Position numbers and translations under genes: made by a program. The notes under the pieces were generated by a model. The model searched no databases. It was not told where the DNA came from and saw only the letters and a list, made by a program, of their open reading frames with translations. 37,054 bases of DNA from positions 1 to 37,054 of the forward strand of contig JALVVU010000114.1 of the NCBI GenBank assembly GCA_027023255.1, given 5' to 3'. This document shows positions 7,250 to 15,336 of this stretch, one piece after another (the stretch's first letter is position 1; the number at the start of each line of letters is the position of its first letter). This DNA is from Desulfurococcales archaeon. Its GTDB lineage: Archaea; Thermoproteota; Thermoprotei_A; Sulfolobales; NBVN01.

Positions 7250-8554
7250 ATGTCCGTAACCCCATCATCACCAGACTACATAATCCCCAAACTCAAGGCA
7301 GAAACGATAGCGTCGCTAGTCAAGAGAGGAACCAGGCTAGACGGGCGTGGACTCCACGACATAAGGCAGGTGGAGATCATACCTAACTACCTACCCAAAG
7401 CAGACGGCTCAGCCCTAGTGAAGCTAGGGAACACGCAGGTACTAGTAGGTGTGAAGCTAGAGGTAGGGACACCGTACCCCGACGCTCCAGACCAAGGCGT
7501 AATAATAGTTTCAGCAGAGTTCGTACCCATGGCATCACCGGTATTCGAGCCGGGGCCGCCTGACGAGAATGCCATCGAGCTAGCGAGGGTTATAGACAGG
7601 TCAATAAGGGAACTAGGCGCTATAGACCTAAGTAAGCTAGTCCTAATCCCAGGTAAGAAAGTGTGGGTGGTGTGGATAGACATCTACGTCCTAGACCACG
7701 ACGGGAACCTTGTGGACGCGTCATCAATAGCGACACTAGCCGCCCTACTAACCGCGAAGATACCTAAGGCAGTGATAAGCGAGGAAGACGAACAAATAGT
7801 CGTCGACAAAACCACGCACGTAGCGCAACTCCCATTGCTAAAGAAGGTGGTCACAGTAACCGTAGGGAAGCTAGGGAAAGCACTCATCGTGGACCCAGAC
7901 CTGGAAGAGGAAAGTGTGCTGGATACTAAGATAATATTCGCGATATCGGAAGACGGGAGGATAGCAGGGATCCAGAAGAGCGGTCCCTCCTCAATAACTA
8001 AGGACGAAGTCCTAAGAGCCACGGACATAGCGATAAAGAAAGGACGAGAACTAATCAAGATCATTGAACAAGCGGTCGAGGCCGCGGTAAAGCAAGCTGA
8101 AATCAAGGAGGAAAAGAAGGTAGAGGAAGTGAAGGAAGAGAAGGAGGAAGCACTTGAGGCGAAGGAAAGTGCTGTCGAAGAAGTGACGGAGGGTGAGGAA
8201 GTAGAGGAAACGTCCGAAACCATCGAAGCCGCCAAAGAGAAAGAGGAGAGTAAAGAAGAGGAAGTAACCGAGGAGAGGGAGGCTGAGGAACCAGTCAAGA
8301 AGCTAGAGGAGAAGGAGGAAGTGGAAGAAGAACCAGCAAAAAAAGAAGCCGCCCCGACCGCTCAAGAAGAAAAGGAAGGACAACCAACAGAAACAAAGCA
8401 AGAAGAAAAGGAAGAGGAAGCAAAGGAGGCAAAAAGGGAGAAAGTAGAGGAAGAAGCAGGGGAAAAGGTAGGAGCCGAAGAAGGGGTGGGCGAAGAGGAA
8501 AGCAGTAAGGAAAGGAAAACGAGTGACGAGGAAAACTTAAATTCAACTCAATAA
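7250..8554 (+). CDS. rrp42: Exosome subunit Rrp42 with long acidic C-terminal tail
   Basis: Non-catalytic RNase PH-fold partner of Rrp41 in the hexameric ring; it helps bind RNA and position the active site. Residues 1 to about 280 are a complete Rrp42 (TRLDGRGLHDIRQVEI, PGKKVWVVWIDIYVLDHDGN, NLVDASSIATLAALL). In place of the catalytic Asp cluster of Rrp41 there is a degenerate region around VDPDLEEE. Usual length is about 270-280 residues; here about 150 more follow, almost entirely Glu, Lys, Ala and Val (EEKKVEEVKEEKEEALEAKE and similar), low-complexity and probably helical or disordered. The stretch is in frame, without stops, and ends shortly before rpl37ae. The extension is real in the sequence; its role is unknown. 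Confidence 0.95.
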   Translation: MSVTPSSPDYIIPKLKAETIASLVKRGTRLDGRGLHDIRQVEIIPNYLPKADGSALVKLGNTQVLVGVKLEVGTPYPDAPDQGVIIVSAEFVPMASPVFEPGPPDENAIELARVIDRSIRELGAIDLSKLVLIPGKKVWVVWIDIYVLDHDGNLVDASSIATLAALLTAKIPKAVISEEDEQIVVDKTTHVAQLPLLKKVVTVTVGKLGKALIVDPDLEEESVLDTKIIFAISEDGRIAGIQKSGPSSITKDEVLRATDIAIKKGRELIKIIEQAVEAAVKQAEIKEEKKVEEVKEEKEEALEAKESAVEEVTEGEEVEETSETIEAAKEKEESKEEEVTEEREAEEPVKKLEEKEEVEEEPAKKEAAPTAQEEKEGQPTETKQEEKEEEAKEAKREKVEEEAGEKVGAEEGVGEEESSKERKTSDEENLNSTQ

Positions 8555-8577
8555 ACGAATGAGGCAGGTGCGGCAGA

Positions 8578-8844
8578 ATGGGCAAGAGAACTAAGGTAGT
8601 AGGTATCGCGGGGCGGTTCGGGGCTAGGTACGGCTCAACACTAAGGAAACGATGGAAGAGGGTCATGGAACGCAGGTACGCCCCCTATGAATGCCCCCAC
8701 TGTGGAACAAAGACCGTTATGAAGAGAATAGCCGTTGGTCTGTGGAAGTGCCCTAAGTGCGGAACGGTGTTTGCGGGGGGCGCGTACCAACCCACAACGG
8801 AGATCAGTAAGACCGTAATAGGGCGTCAAACAAGGCAATGGTAG
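8578..8844 (+). CDS. rpl37ae: Ribosomal protein eL43 (L37Ae)
   Basis: Small zinc-ribbon protein of the large ribosomal subunit, 88 residues, normal length. It begins with GKRTKVVGIAGRFGARYG, which is typical, and carries the zinc ligands CPHC (about 39-42) and CPKC (about 58-61). ATG at 8578 follows an AGGCAGGTGCGGC spacer. It sits between rrp42 and the Brix gene as in many archaeal exosome clusters. Confidence 0.97.
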   Translation: MGKRTKVVGIAGRFGARYGSTLRKRWKRVMERRYAPYECPHCGTKTVMKRIAVGLWKCPKCGTVFAGGAYQPTTEISKTVIGRQTRQW

Positions 8845-8858
8845 CGTGTTAACGGACG

Positions 8859-9434
8859 ATGAGTGTAGGAAGACACGAAAATAAATTATTGATAACCACA
8901 TCCCGCGAACCCTCTAGGAGAACACGGTCTTTTATCAAGGACTTAGTCACCACGATACCCCACGCAATAAAGTTTAACCGAGGTAAAGCCACGCTACTAG
9001 ACCTCTCCTCAATAGCCCGCAGAACGGGAGCATACGGTGTACTGATAGTCCTCGAGAAAAAGGCAAACCCCTCAGCACTTACTTTCCACACGCCCGAGCC
9101 AGACGGGCTCAAGAGGGTCTCGCTACTGAAGATAACATCGGTTAAGTTAATGAGGGAAATGCCGGACTCACAGAAGCCCCTAGGAATAAATAAGATCATC
9201 ATGAACCTCAAAGGAACCGAGAAGGACGAGCTACTCGCCGAGACAGCCGAGGAACTCATAAGGGCCTTACGGCCGGAAATAGCTCAATACGAGGCAGAGA
9301 CTGAGCCAGCCGTAGAGGTAATCCTCGGGAGAAGAGAGGACGGCGTGGCGGTGAACTTCGTATGCACCTCCACAGGTAGGCCCTGTGGTCCCCGCTTCGT
9401 AGTGACTAAGGTGATAAGGTATGACCAGCGATGA
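8859..9434 (+). CDS. Brix domain ribosome biogenesis protein (Imp4-like)
   Basis: Archaeal single Brix-domain protein, homologue of eukaryotic Imp4/Rpf factors that bind pre-rRNA during subunit assembly. The 191 residues contain LLITTSREPSRRTRSFIKDL (residues 9-28), the classic N-terminal Brix motif, and a middle GAYGVLIVLEKKANPSALTF strand pair. Length agrees with archaeal members. ATG 8859 lies 14 nt after rpl37ae, and its 3' end overlaps pcc1 by 14 nt. Confidence 0.93.
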   Translation: MSVGRHENKLLITTSREPSRRTRSFIKDLVTTIPHAIKFNRGKATLLDLSSIARRTGAYGVLIVLEKKANPSALTFHTPEPDGLKRVSLLKITSVKLMREMPDSQKPLGINKIIMNLKGTEKDELLAETAEELIRALRPEIAQYEAETEPAVEVILGRREDGVAVNFVCTSTGRPCGPRFVVTKVIRYDQR

Positions 9435-9696
9435 GGTCAAACACATATCACTAAGCATACTACTGGACGACATCCCCGAAGACCTAAGTGAAACACTAGT
9501 CAAGTCACTTAAGCCGGAAATGGAAAGTGAGATGCGTGGAGTTAGAGCCAGTATAAGCTTAGATAAGGGGGGCGTGAAGATCGAGATACGCGCACCCAAC
9601 CACTCAGCATTCAGGGCAGCTCTCAACAGCGTTCTGCGCTTATCCAGCACCGTGCTGAACCTCATAGACGAACTAAGGAGGAGGAACCTAGCTTAA
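9421..9696 (+). CDS. pcc1: KEOPS complex subunit Pcc1
   Basis: A 91-residue protein matching the Pcc1 family, the dimerisation subunit of KEOPS, which makes N6-threonylcarbamoyl-adenosine at position 37 of ANN-decoding tRNAs. The recognisable part is the C-terminal half: KIEIRAPNHSAFRAALNSVL then a helix STVLNLIDEL. In other archaea pcc1-like genes follow the Brix gene in this cluster, which strengthens the call. ATG 9421 lies inside the end of the Brix gene, suggesting coupling. Confidence 0.88.
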   Translation: MTSDEVKHISLSILLDDIPEDLSETLVKSLKPEMESEMRGVRASISLDKGGVKIEIRAPNHSAFRAALNSVLRLSSTVLNLIDELRRRNLA

Positions 9697-9705
9697 CCAC
9701 CAGCA

Positions 9706-9715
9706 ATATTTAAAG
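9706..9715 (+). promoter_or_regulatory. Internal TATA box before prefoldin beta
   Basis: ATATTTAAAG in the 53-nt gap after pcc1, followed by GAGGGTGAGG at 9735-9744 and the GTG start at 9750. Spacing fits a short-leader transcript that starts a second transcription unit within the cluster. Confidence 0.5.
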
Positions 9716-9749
9716 TCCTCCCCATCTATGGTGAGAGGGTGAGGATTAA

Positions 9750-10121
9750 GTGGCGCAAAGAATACCTCCCGAGCTAGAGCAGGCAGTGATAAAGTACCAG
9801 CAAGTGGAATCCCAGCTCGCTTCAATAATTGCGCAGAAATCCGTCATAACCTCAGAAATCAGCGAGATCGACAGGACCCTAAACATTCTGAAGTCCGTTA
9901 GCGAGGACACATCAGTATACAAGAACACAGGCTTCGTCCTAATCAAGGTTCCTAAGGACGAAGTAATCAAGGAGCTAGAGGAGAAGAAAGAGGAGCTAGA
10001 AATCAGACTCAACAGTTTCTCGAAAATGGAGGAAACCCTGAAAAAGCAGCTAGAAGAGCTAAAGAAGAAGCTCGAGAAATTCAGCTTAGGCAGACCCACG
10101 GGGGCTCCCAAAGCTGGTTAA
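9750..10121 (+). CDS. pfdB: Prefoldin subunit beta
   Basis: Subunit of the hexameric jellyfish-shaped chaperone that passes unfolded proteins to the thermosome. The 123 residues show the two coiled-coil arms (about 5-50 and 70-115; heptads in EELEKKEELEIRLNSF-like sequence and EETLKKQLEELKKKLEKF) around a central beta-hairpin (TGFVLIKVPKDEVIKEL). Start GTG 9750 after GAGGGTGAGG. The DUF3194 frame begins just before its stop. Confidence 0.95.
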   Translation: MAQRIPPELEQAVIKYQQVESQLASIIAQKSVITSEISEIDRTLNILKSVSEDTSVYKNTGFVLIKVPKDEVIKELEEKKEELEIRLNSFSKMEETLKKQLEELKKKLEKFSLGRPTGAPKAG

Positions 10122-10452
10122 GCGCAAGGTCCCCATCGAGAAGATAGGTATAAACGCGAGCTCATTAAGCACAGATGAGTTAGAGGAAATAGCGTTAAGG
10201 GCATCAGAAGAACTTCTTTCATCACTAAAACAACTCATACCAAGACGCGATGACTACCTAGCCCACATATCAATTCAACGTGAAGGAGAGGCCGTGAACG
10301 TCTTAGTAAATGTGGAGGTAGAGGGGACAGCACCGCTAACCCCTCAACTCGAGGCGCTAATAGATGAGGCCATAGACAAGGCGCTCAAGGTGGTAAGGGA
10401 TGAACTTAAGCGTAGAGCCAGCAGACGCAGAGAGGCTGAGGAAGTGGGTTGA
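10114..10452 (+). CDS. DUF3194 family protein, apparent CTG start
   Basis: An uninterrupted frame of about 112 codons that fills the space between prefoldin beta and the DHH gene. The protein reads VPIEKIGINASSLSTDELEE, an acidic helical N-terminal region, then AHISIQREGEAVNVLVNVEV and a C-terminal helix DEAIDKALKVVRDELKRR. This alpha-beta-alpha pattern matches DUF3194, which commonly lies directly after prefoldin beta in Archaea. No ATG, GTG or TTG occurs in frame between the upstream in-frame stop at 10087-10089 and the conserved part; CTG at 10114 is the best candidate start and overlaps the prefoldin stop by 8 nt. The 3' end overlaps the DHH gene by 53 nt. Family call fairly sure; start unusual. 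Confidence 0.8.
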   Translation: MVKRKVPIEKIGINASSLSTDELEEIALRASEELLSSLKQLIPRRDDYLAHISIQREGEAVNVLVNVEVEGTAPLTPQLEALIDEAIDKALKVVRDELKRRASRRREAEEVG

Positions 10453-11458
10453 GGGTCTAGGAGAGGGTACTGTATGCATAGCGATGCACAGGAATGCCGA
10501 CCCAGACGCCCTAGCCTCAGCCATGGGGGTTAAGGAAATACTTCAGAGCCTAACCATTAAGAAAAACATACTCGTACTAACGTCTGAGGGTCTAGAACAG
10601 GCATCGAAGAAACTCCTAGAGGCCCTAGCACCGAAGGCCGAGGTAATTAATAATAACCCAAGTAAGTGTGACGCAACCGTAATCGTTGATACCTCAACAC
10701 CGCAGCAGCTGAATAAGTTGTCCTCATTGCTGAGCAAGCCCTACGTCGTGATAGACCATCACGAGGTAAATGACCTGGTTGAGGGGGCAGACGTGAGCAT
10801 TCATAGACCATCAGCCGCGTCAACCAGCGAGCTGGTAGCTGAGTTAATGATGTACCTTAAAGTAAGACCTGATCCCAGAATCCTCACGTTCCTCATAGCT
10901 GGCGTGCTCTACGACACCAGGATACTTAGGTTAGCCAGCCCGGAAACCTTCGCCGTAATGGCGTGGCTAACCGAGAACGGAGGCGATTACAGGCAAGCTC
11001 TCAATATCCTCACACTACGGGAGGTAAGCCGCTCGGAAGTAATAGCCAGGTTGAAGGGCCTCTCAAGGACTGGATTATACAGGCTGAACAAGGAAGCAAT
11101 ACTTGCAGTGACATGCATCGGCGCACATGAGTCGGCCGTGCTTAAAGCCCTCATCGATGCCGGTGCCGACGTAGCCATCGCCGTAGCGAAAAGACCTAAC
11201 GCAACACGGATAACTATCCGCATATCACAGTCATTCCTCAAGAAGTTCGGGGGTGAACCCATAGCCTCAAACCTAGCACTACACTTCGCAAAAGAACTCG
11301 GTGGCTCGGGCGGAGGGCACGCGGGTGCTGCGGGAGCACTAATAAACTCTCGCGTAAGCCCTAAGCAGATCCTGAAAACCATAGCGCGTTTCTTCGCGAG
11401 AAAAGGGTATAGCATAGGAATACTTGAGGAGGGTCGTTGGATGGAGGAGTGTGAGTAG
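10400..11458 (+). CDS. DHH-family phosphoesterase
   Basis: A 352-residue DHH-DHHA1 protein related to NrnA/RecJ phosphoesterases that hydrolyse short oligonucleotides or phosphate esters with Mn2+. Metal-binding motifs are present: NADPDALAS (N32-S40), D97 in VIVDTST, DHH at 119-121 (VVIDHHEV), and VLYDTRIL near 170. The C-terminal DHHA1 domain ends with GGSGGGHAGAAG (about 300-311), the substrate-binding glycine loop. All key residues are intact. It overlaps DUF3194 and is two bases from the nuclease gene downstream, so RNA or nucleotide clean-up beside the exosome is plausible but inferred. Confidence 0.9.
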   Translation: MNLSVEPADAERLRKWVEGLGEGTVCIAMHRNADPDALASAMGVKEILQSLTIKKNILVLTSEGLEQASKKLLEALAPKAEVINNNPSKCDATVIVDTSTPQQLNKLSSLLSKPYVVIDHHEVNDLVEGADVSIHRPSAASTSELVAELMMYLKVRPDPRILTFLIAGVLYDTRILRLASPETFAVMAWLTENGGDYRQALNILTLREVSRSEVIARLKGLSRTGLYRLNKEAILAVTCIGAHESAVLKALIDAGADVAIAVAKRPNATRITIRISQSFLKKFGGEPIASNLALHFAKELGGSGGGHAGAAGALINSRVSPKQILKTIARFFARKGYSIGILEEGRWMEECE

Positions 11459-11460
11459 CG

Positions 11461-12192
11461 TTGGTGAAGGTTTACGTCGACCTCAGAGAGAAAGCCTCTC
11501 ACGTACCGAAGTACCTCACCGAGATGGGCGTATCAGTGATCTACAAGCAGCTAGAGGTAGGTGACTACATGGTTACCGAGGACACGGTCATCGAGAGAAA
11601 AAGGGTCGACGATCTAGCTCACTCGGTTTTCGAGGGAAGGTTTTTCGACCAGGTGCGTCGCCTAAAGGCATCCGGCCTAAGGACGTTCATCCTAGTCGAA
11701 GGCGACTTAATGTACTTACGCCGCATAACCAACAGGTACAAAGCCGTCGAGGCAGCGCTGGTAACAGCAGTGATATACAACAACATCCCAGTAATTTACA
11801 CGAGAAACTCAAGACACACGGCTGAAACAATAAAGCTGATCGCTGAGAAGCTCCAAACGACTAGGAAACCCTCCGCCGCAGCACTCTTCCCAACGTACAG
11901 GAAACAGCAGAAGCCTAAGGAACAGGACCTAAGCGAATGGCAACTCTACGTCCTTGCATCCTTCCCAGGCATAGGGCCGACACTAGCTGACAGATTACTA
12001 AGGAAGTTCGGCAGTCTGAGGGCGGTGCTCGAGGCTTCCCCCGTGGAGCTCTCGCGTGTAGAAGGTATTAGTGAGGAGAAGGCACAGTTAATTAAACGTA
12101 TACTTGACTACCCATATAACAAGAAACATGAAGGAGCAGGTGGGGGTTTAGAGCGGTTCTACAGCAAGGAACATGAGAAGAAGCAGGAGTGA
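11461..12192 (+). CDS. xpf: XPF/ERCC4-type structure-specific nuclease
   Basis: Short crenarchaeal XPF (243 residues), lacking the helicase domain of euryarchaeal Hef. These enzymes cut flaps, nicked junctions and fork structures as PCNA-dependent homodimers. The nuclease domain carries the ERKxxxD motif as ERKRVDD (E45-D51) with an upstream VDLRE (residues 6-10). A (HhH)2 domain follows (about 160-220: SFPGIGPTLADRLLRKFG, then SRVEGISEEKAQLIKRIL). The C-terminal GGLERFYSKE resembles a weak PIP box for PCNA. TTG at 11461 is the start, immediately after the DHH gene. Confidence 0.92.
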   Translation: MVKVYVDLREKASHVPKYLTEMGVSVIYKQLEVGDYMVTEDTVIERKRVDDLAHSVFEGRFFDQVRRLKASGLRTFILVEGDLMYLRRITNRYKAVEAALVTAVIYNNIPVIYTRNSRHTAETIKLIAEKLQTTRKPSAAALFPTYRKQQKPKEQDLSEWQLYVLASFPGIGPTLADRLLRKFGSLRAVLEASPVELSRVEGISEEKAQLIKRILDYPYNKKHEGAGGGLERFYSKEHEKKQE

Positions 12193-12208
12193 GTGCCTTA
12201 CTGCTAAG

Positions 12209-12218
12209 CTTTTAAATT
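12209..12218 (+). promoter_or_regulatory. TATA box of the EF-2 gene
   Basis: CTTTTAAATT, about 31-40 nt before ATG 12249. Normal TATA-to-start spacing puts transcription near 12240, downstream of the in-frame ATG at 12222, which argues for 12249 as the true start. Confidence 0.65.
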
Positions 12219-12248
12219 CCAATGCTTCTATCCCCTAGGTTAGGAATC

Positions 12249-14465
12249 ATGCCCAGATACAAGACTGTGGAACAAATACAGAAGCTAATGTCCAACCTAG
12301 AGCGCGTCAGGAACATAGGAATAATCGCGCACGTAGACCACGGCAAGACTACGACATCGGACTTGCTACTAGCAGCGGCAGGAATAATTTCAGTCAAGGT
12401 CGCTGGTGAGGCGCTGGCCCTAGACTACCTCGACGTCGAGCAGAAGAGAGGCGTCACCGTAAAGTCAGCCAACATTAGCCTCTACCACGAAATGGGTGGT
12501 AAAGGCTACGTAATCAACCTAATCGACACGCCCGGACACGTGGACTTCTCAGGTAAAGTCACAAGGTCCCTAAGAGTACTTGACGGTGCCATCGTCGTCG
12601 TAGACGCCGTTGAAGGCGTAATGACACAGACCGAAACCGTGCTAAGGCAGGCACTTGAGGAGAGGGTAAGACCACTCCTATACATCAACAAGGTCGACAG
12701 GCTCATAAAGGAACTCAAGCTATCACCTCAGGAAATACAGAAGAGATTCATAACGATCATCAAGGAAGTAAACAGTCTCATCAAGGAATACGCCGAACCA
12801 GAGTTCAGGGACAAGTGGTTACTAGATCCCGCAAAAGGCCAGGTAGCGTTCGGTTCAGCGAGGGACAAGATAGGACTGACGGTACCTTACGCCAAGAGAA
12901 AAGGAATAACGATCATGGACATGATGAACGCTTACGCCAAAGGAAAGCAAGCCGTGGAGGAATTACAGAAAGCTATACCACTTCACGAAGCCCTACTGGA
13001 AATGGTCATTAACCATGTGCCCAACCCGAAGGAAGCCCAGAAGTATAGGATACCTAAGATATGGAAGGGCGACATAAACTCCGAGTTAGGGCAAGCCATG
13101 ATGAACGCTGACCCCAACGGCCCGACGGTCTTCCTAGTGAGTGACATGAGGATAGACCCACACGCAGGCATGGTAGCGACTGGCAGGGTGTTCTCAGGAA
13201 CGCTAAGGCCCGGCCAGGAACTGTGGCTCGTCATGGCAAGAACGAAACAGAGGGCACTACAGGTTAGCCTCTACATGGGTCCGATTAGGGAGCAAGTGAA
13301 CGCGGTACTCGCCGGAAACATAGGTGCAGTGCTAGGCCTAGACAAAGCTAGGGCAGGTGAAACCGCGGTCGAGGTTGCCTTCAAGGATCAGGCAGCCCCG
13401 TTCGAAAAGCTACACTACGTATCCGAGCCTGTCGTGACGATGGCTATAGAGCCGAAGCGCATGCAGGACTTAACAAAGCTAATCGACGCGTTAAGGAAGA
13501 TGTCGATCGAGGACCCGAACCTAGTCGTGAAGATAAATGAGGAGACAGGCGAGTACCTAATATCTGGTATGGGCCCGCTCCACTTAGAGATCGTCCTAAC
13601 GCTCCTCAAGGAGAACTACGGGCTTGAAGTAGAAACATCACCACCCATCGTAGTTTACAGGGAAACCGTCAGGGCAGCCTCAAGAGTGCTTGAGGGTAAG
13701 TCACCGAACAAGCACAACAAGCTCTACATAAGTGTCGAGCCACTAAATAACGAGACAATCCAGCTAATTCAGCAGGGCGTCATCTCCGAGGACATGGACG
13801 CTAGGGAGAGGGCCAAGATACTCAGAGACAAGGCTGGATGGGACTACGACGAAGCCCGCCGCATATGGGCAATTGACGAGAACTTCAACATATTCGTGGA
13901 CAGGACCGTTGGTGTGCAGCACCTAAGGGAAGTCAAGGACACGATAATCCAGGGCTTCAGGTTAGCAATGGCTGAAGGCCCACTAGCCAAGGAACCGGTG
14001 AGGGGTGTTAAGGTAATACTGCATGACGCCATAGTGCACGAGGACCCAGCCCACAGAGGTCCAGCCCAGCTATTCCCGGCTGTCAGGAACCCGATATACG
14101 CTGGAATGCTCATGGCGCGTCCAACACTCCTAGAGCCCATACAGAAGCTGGACATTAAGGCCCCGATGGAAACAATGAGCGCGGTCATCTCGGTCATAAC
14201 AAGGAAGAGAGGTAAGGTACTGGACGTTATTCAGCTAAGCCCAACTCAAGTGAGGATAATAGCCGAGATACCCGTGGCGGAATCGATGAACCTAGCGAAT
14301 GAGTTAAGATCAGCCACGGCTGGCAGGGCCTTCTGGGGCACTGAATTCAGCAGGTGGGCTCCGGTACCTGACTCACTCCTAATGGACATAGTGAAGAAGA
14401 TCAGGCAGAGGAAGGGACTAAAGCCAGAACCGCCGAAGCCAGAGGACTTCATATCCCCCTACTAA
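12249..14465 (+). CDS. fusA: Translation elongation factor 2
   Basis: GTPase that moves tRNAs and mRNA through the ribosome after peptide-bond formation. The 738-residue product starting [10 protein letters not shown] shows G1 AHVDHGKT (27-34), G3 DTPGHVDF, and G4 NKVD (in LYINKVDRL). The domain IV tip near residue 600 holds [11 protein letters not shown], with the histidine expected to be diphthamide-modified. Length is normal. ATG 12249 is chosen over ATG 12222 because archaeal EF-2 begins MPRYK and because the TATA box lies too close to the earlier codon. The gene is monocistronic, converging on the GNAT gene. Confidence 0.97.
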   Translation: MPRYKTVEQIQKLMSNLERVRNIGIIAHVDHGKTTTSDLLLAAAGIISVKVAGEALALDYLDVEQKRGVTVKSANISLYHEMGGKGYVINLIDTPGHVDFSGKVTRSLRVLDGAIVVVDAVEGVMTQTETVLRQALEERVRPLLYINKVDRLIKELKLSPQEIQKRFITIIKEVNSLIKEYAEPEFRDKWLLDPAKGQVAFGSARDKIGLTVPYAKRKGITIMDMMNAYAKGKQAVEELQKAIPLHEALLEMVINHVPNPKEAQKYRIPKIWKGDINSELGQAMMNADPNGPTVFLVSDMRIDPHAGMVATGRVFSGTLRPGQELWLVMARTKQRALQVSLYMGPIREQVNAVLAGNIGAVLGLDKARAGETAVEVAFKDQAAPFEKLHYVSEPVVTMAIEPKRMQDLTKLIDALRKMSIEDPNLVVKINEETGEYLISGMGPLHLEIVLTLLKENYGLEVETSPPIVVYRETVRAASRVLEGKSPNKHNKLYISVEPLNNETIQLIQQGVISEDMDARERAKILRDKAGWDYDEARRIWAIDENFNIFVDRTVGVQHLREVKDTIIQGFRLAMAEGPLAKEPVRGVKVILHDAIVHEDPAHRGPAQLFPAVRNPIYAGMLMARPTLLEPIQKLDIKAPMETMSAVISVITRKRGKVLDVIQLSPTQVRIIAEIPVAESMNLANELRSATAGRAFWGTEFSRWAPVPDSLLMDIVKKIRQRKGLKPEPPKPEDFISPY

Positions 14466-14484
14466 TCCTAAGCTTTTTAGCAAC

Positions 14485-15330
14485 CTACATAACCCTAGGA
14501 GTGAACGAAACCCAAACACGCCTGCCAATTAACTCATAACCAATTCTCCTATACGCCCTTATCGCCGGGTAGTTATCCTCACGCACATGAAGCAATGCGT
14601 AGGCCCCCGAGAGAAGCGCCTCCCTAGTAACCGCCGCAGTAACGGCCTTAGCGAAACCCCTTCCCCTAAAGTCAGGGTGCGTGAACACTCCACCCACGAC
14701 CCACACGTGAGGTGTCCTCACGTAAGTCCTCGCAACTGACACTAGCTTACCGTCAATGAACACTCCGTAGCACACGTGATCATTAAGTGCCTCCAGTAGA
14801 ACCTCCCTCGGAATTCTCACACCCACGGAGTCCCAGAACTCCTGCAGGGCGCCTATGTCGCTGGGCTTTAATTTAACACACTCAGCCATGTAAGTAACGT
14901 CCCAAGGGAACGTATCTGGTGTCGCAACCATGTCAAGCATGATGCACTCATCACTCACGCTACCATACTTCAGCAACTCACGCTTGACGCTGGGGTACTC
15001 ATTAAAGGGTACCCAAACAAGCGACTTAAGCCTCAGCACCTCATACAAGGGCACACCACTTAACTCCCCGTACAGTATTACTGTCTGTGGCTCAAACTTA
15101 AACCAGGCGAGAGCATACCCAACAATAACGTCGTCCTCAACCCTAAGCAGGGCCTTGGACACGTCAGGGTAGACCGCGATGTCGTAGAGCAAGTAAGCAT
15201 AATTTATGGGATCGCTGAGGTAATTTCTCCCTACAAGCTTGATGAGTCTTGGATCACCGCCCTGAACCCTAAGTAATTTCTCAGTACTACTCAAGGAAGT
15301 GACCACCAATAAATAATAAAGAAGCAACAA
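14485..15330 (-). CDS. GNAT-family N-acetyltransferase
   Basis: A protein of up to 281 residues with a C-terminal GNAT domain. The acetyl-CoA pyrophosphate loop is in THPDFRGRGFAKAVTAAV, the R/QxxGxG/A motif as RGRGFA (about 217-222), followed by the usual LHVREDNYPAIRAYRRIGYE helix-strand. The N-terminal 140 residues look like a second, degenerate GNAT-like half (ALAWFKFEPQTVILYG). It starts 6 nt after the deacetylase stop, so the two are probably co-transcribed. TTG 15330 opens the frame, but GTG 15306 or TTG 15294 (preceded by GGTGGT) are plausible starts. The acceptor, protein or small amine, cannot be read from the sequence. Confidence 0.8.
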   Translation of the reverse strand: MLLLYYLLVVTSLSSTEKLLRVQGGDPRLIKLVGRNYLSDPINYAYLLYDIAVYPDVSKALLRVEDDVIVGYALAWFKFEPQTVILYGELSGVPLYEVLRLKSLVWVPFNEYPSVKRELLKYGSVSDECIMLDMVATPDTFPWDVTYMAECVKLKPSDIGALQEFWDSVGVRIPREVLLEALNDHVCYGVFIDGKLVSVARTYVRTPHVWVVGGVFTHPDFRGRGFAKAVTAAVTREALLSGAYALLHVREDNYPAIRAYRRIGYELIGRRVWVSFTPRVM

Positions 15331-15336
15331 AAACCC

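Noticed and set aside
7684-8298. Long serine-rich frame antisense to rrp42
   Set aside because: It is the reverse complement of the Glu/Lys-rich Rrp42 tail and core, a composition artefact.
12222-12248. N-terminal extension of EF-2 from ATG 12222
   Set aside because: It lies between the TATA box and the predicted RNA start, and family members begin at the MPRYK position.
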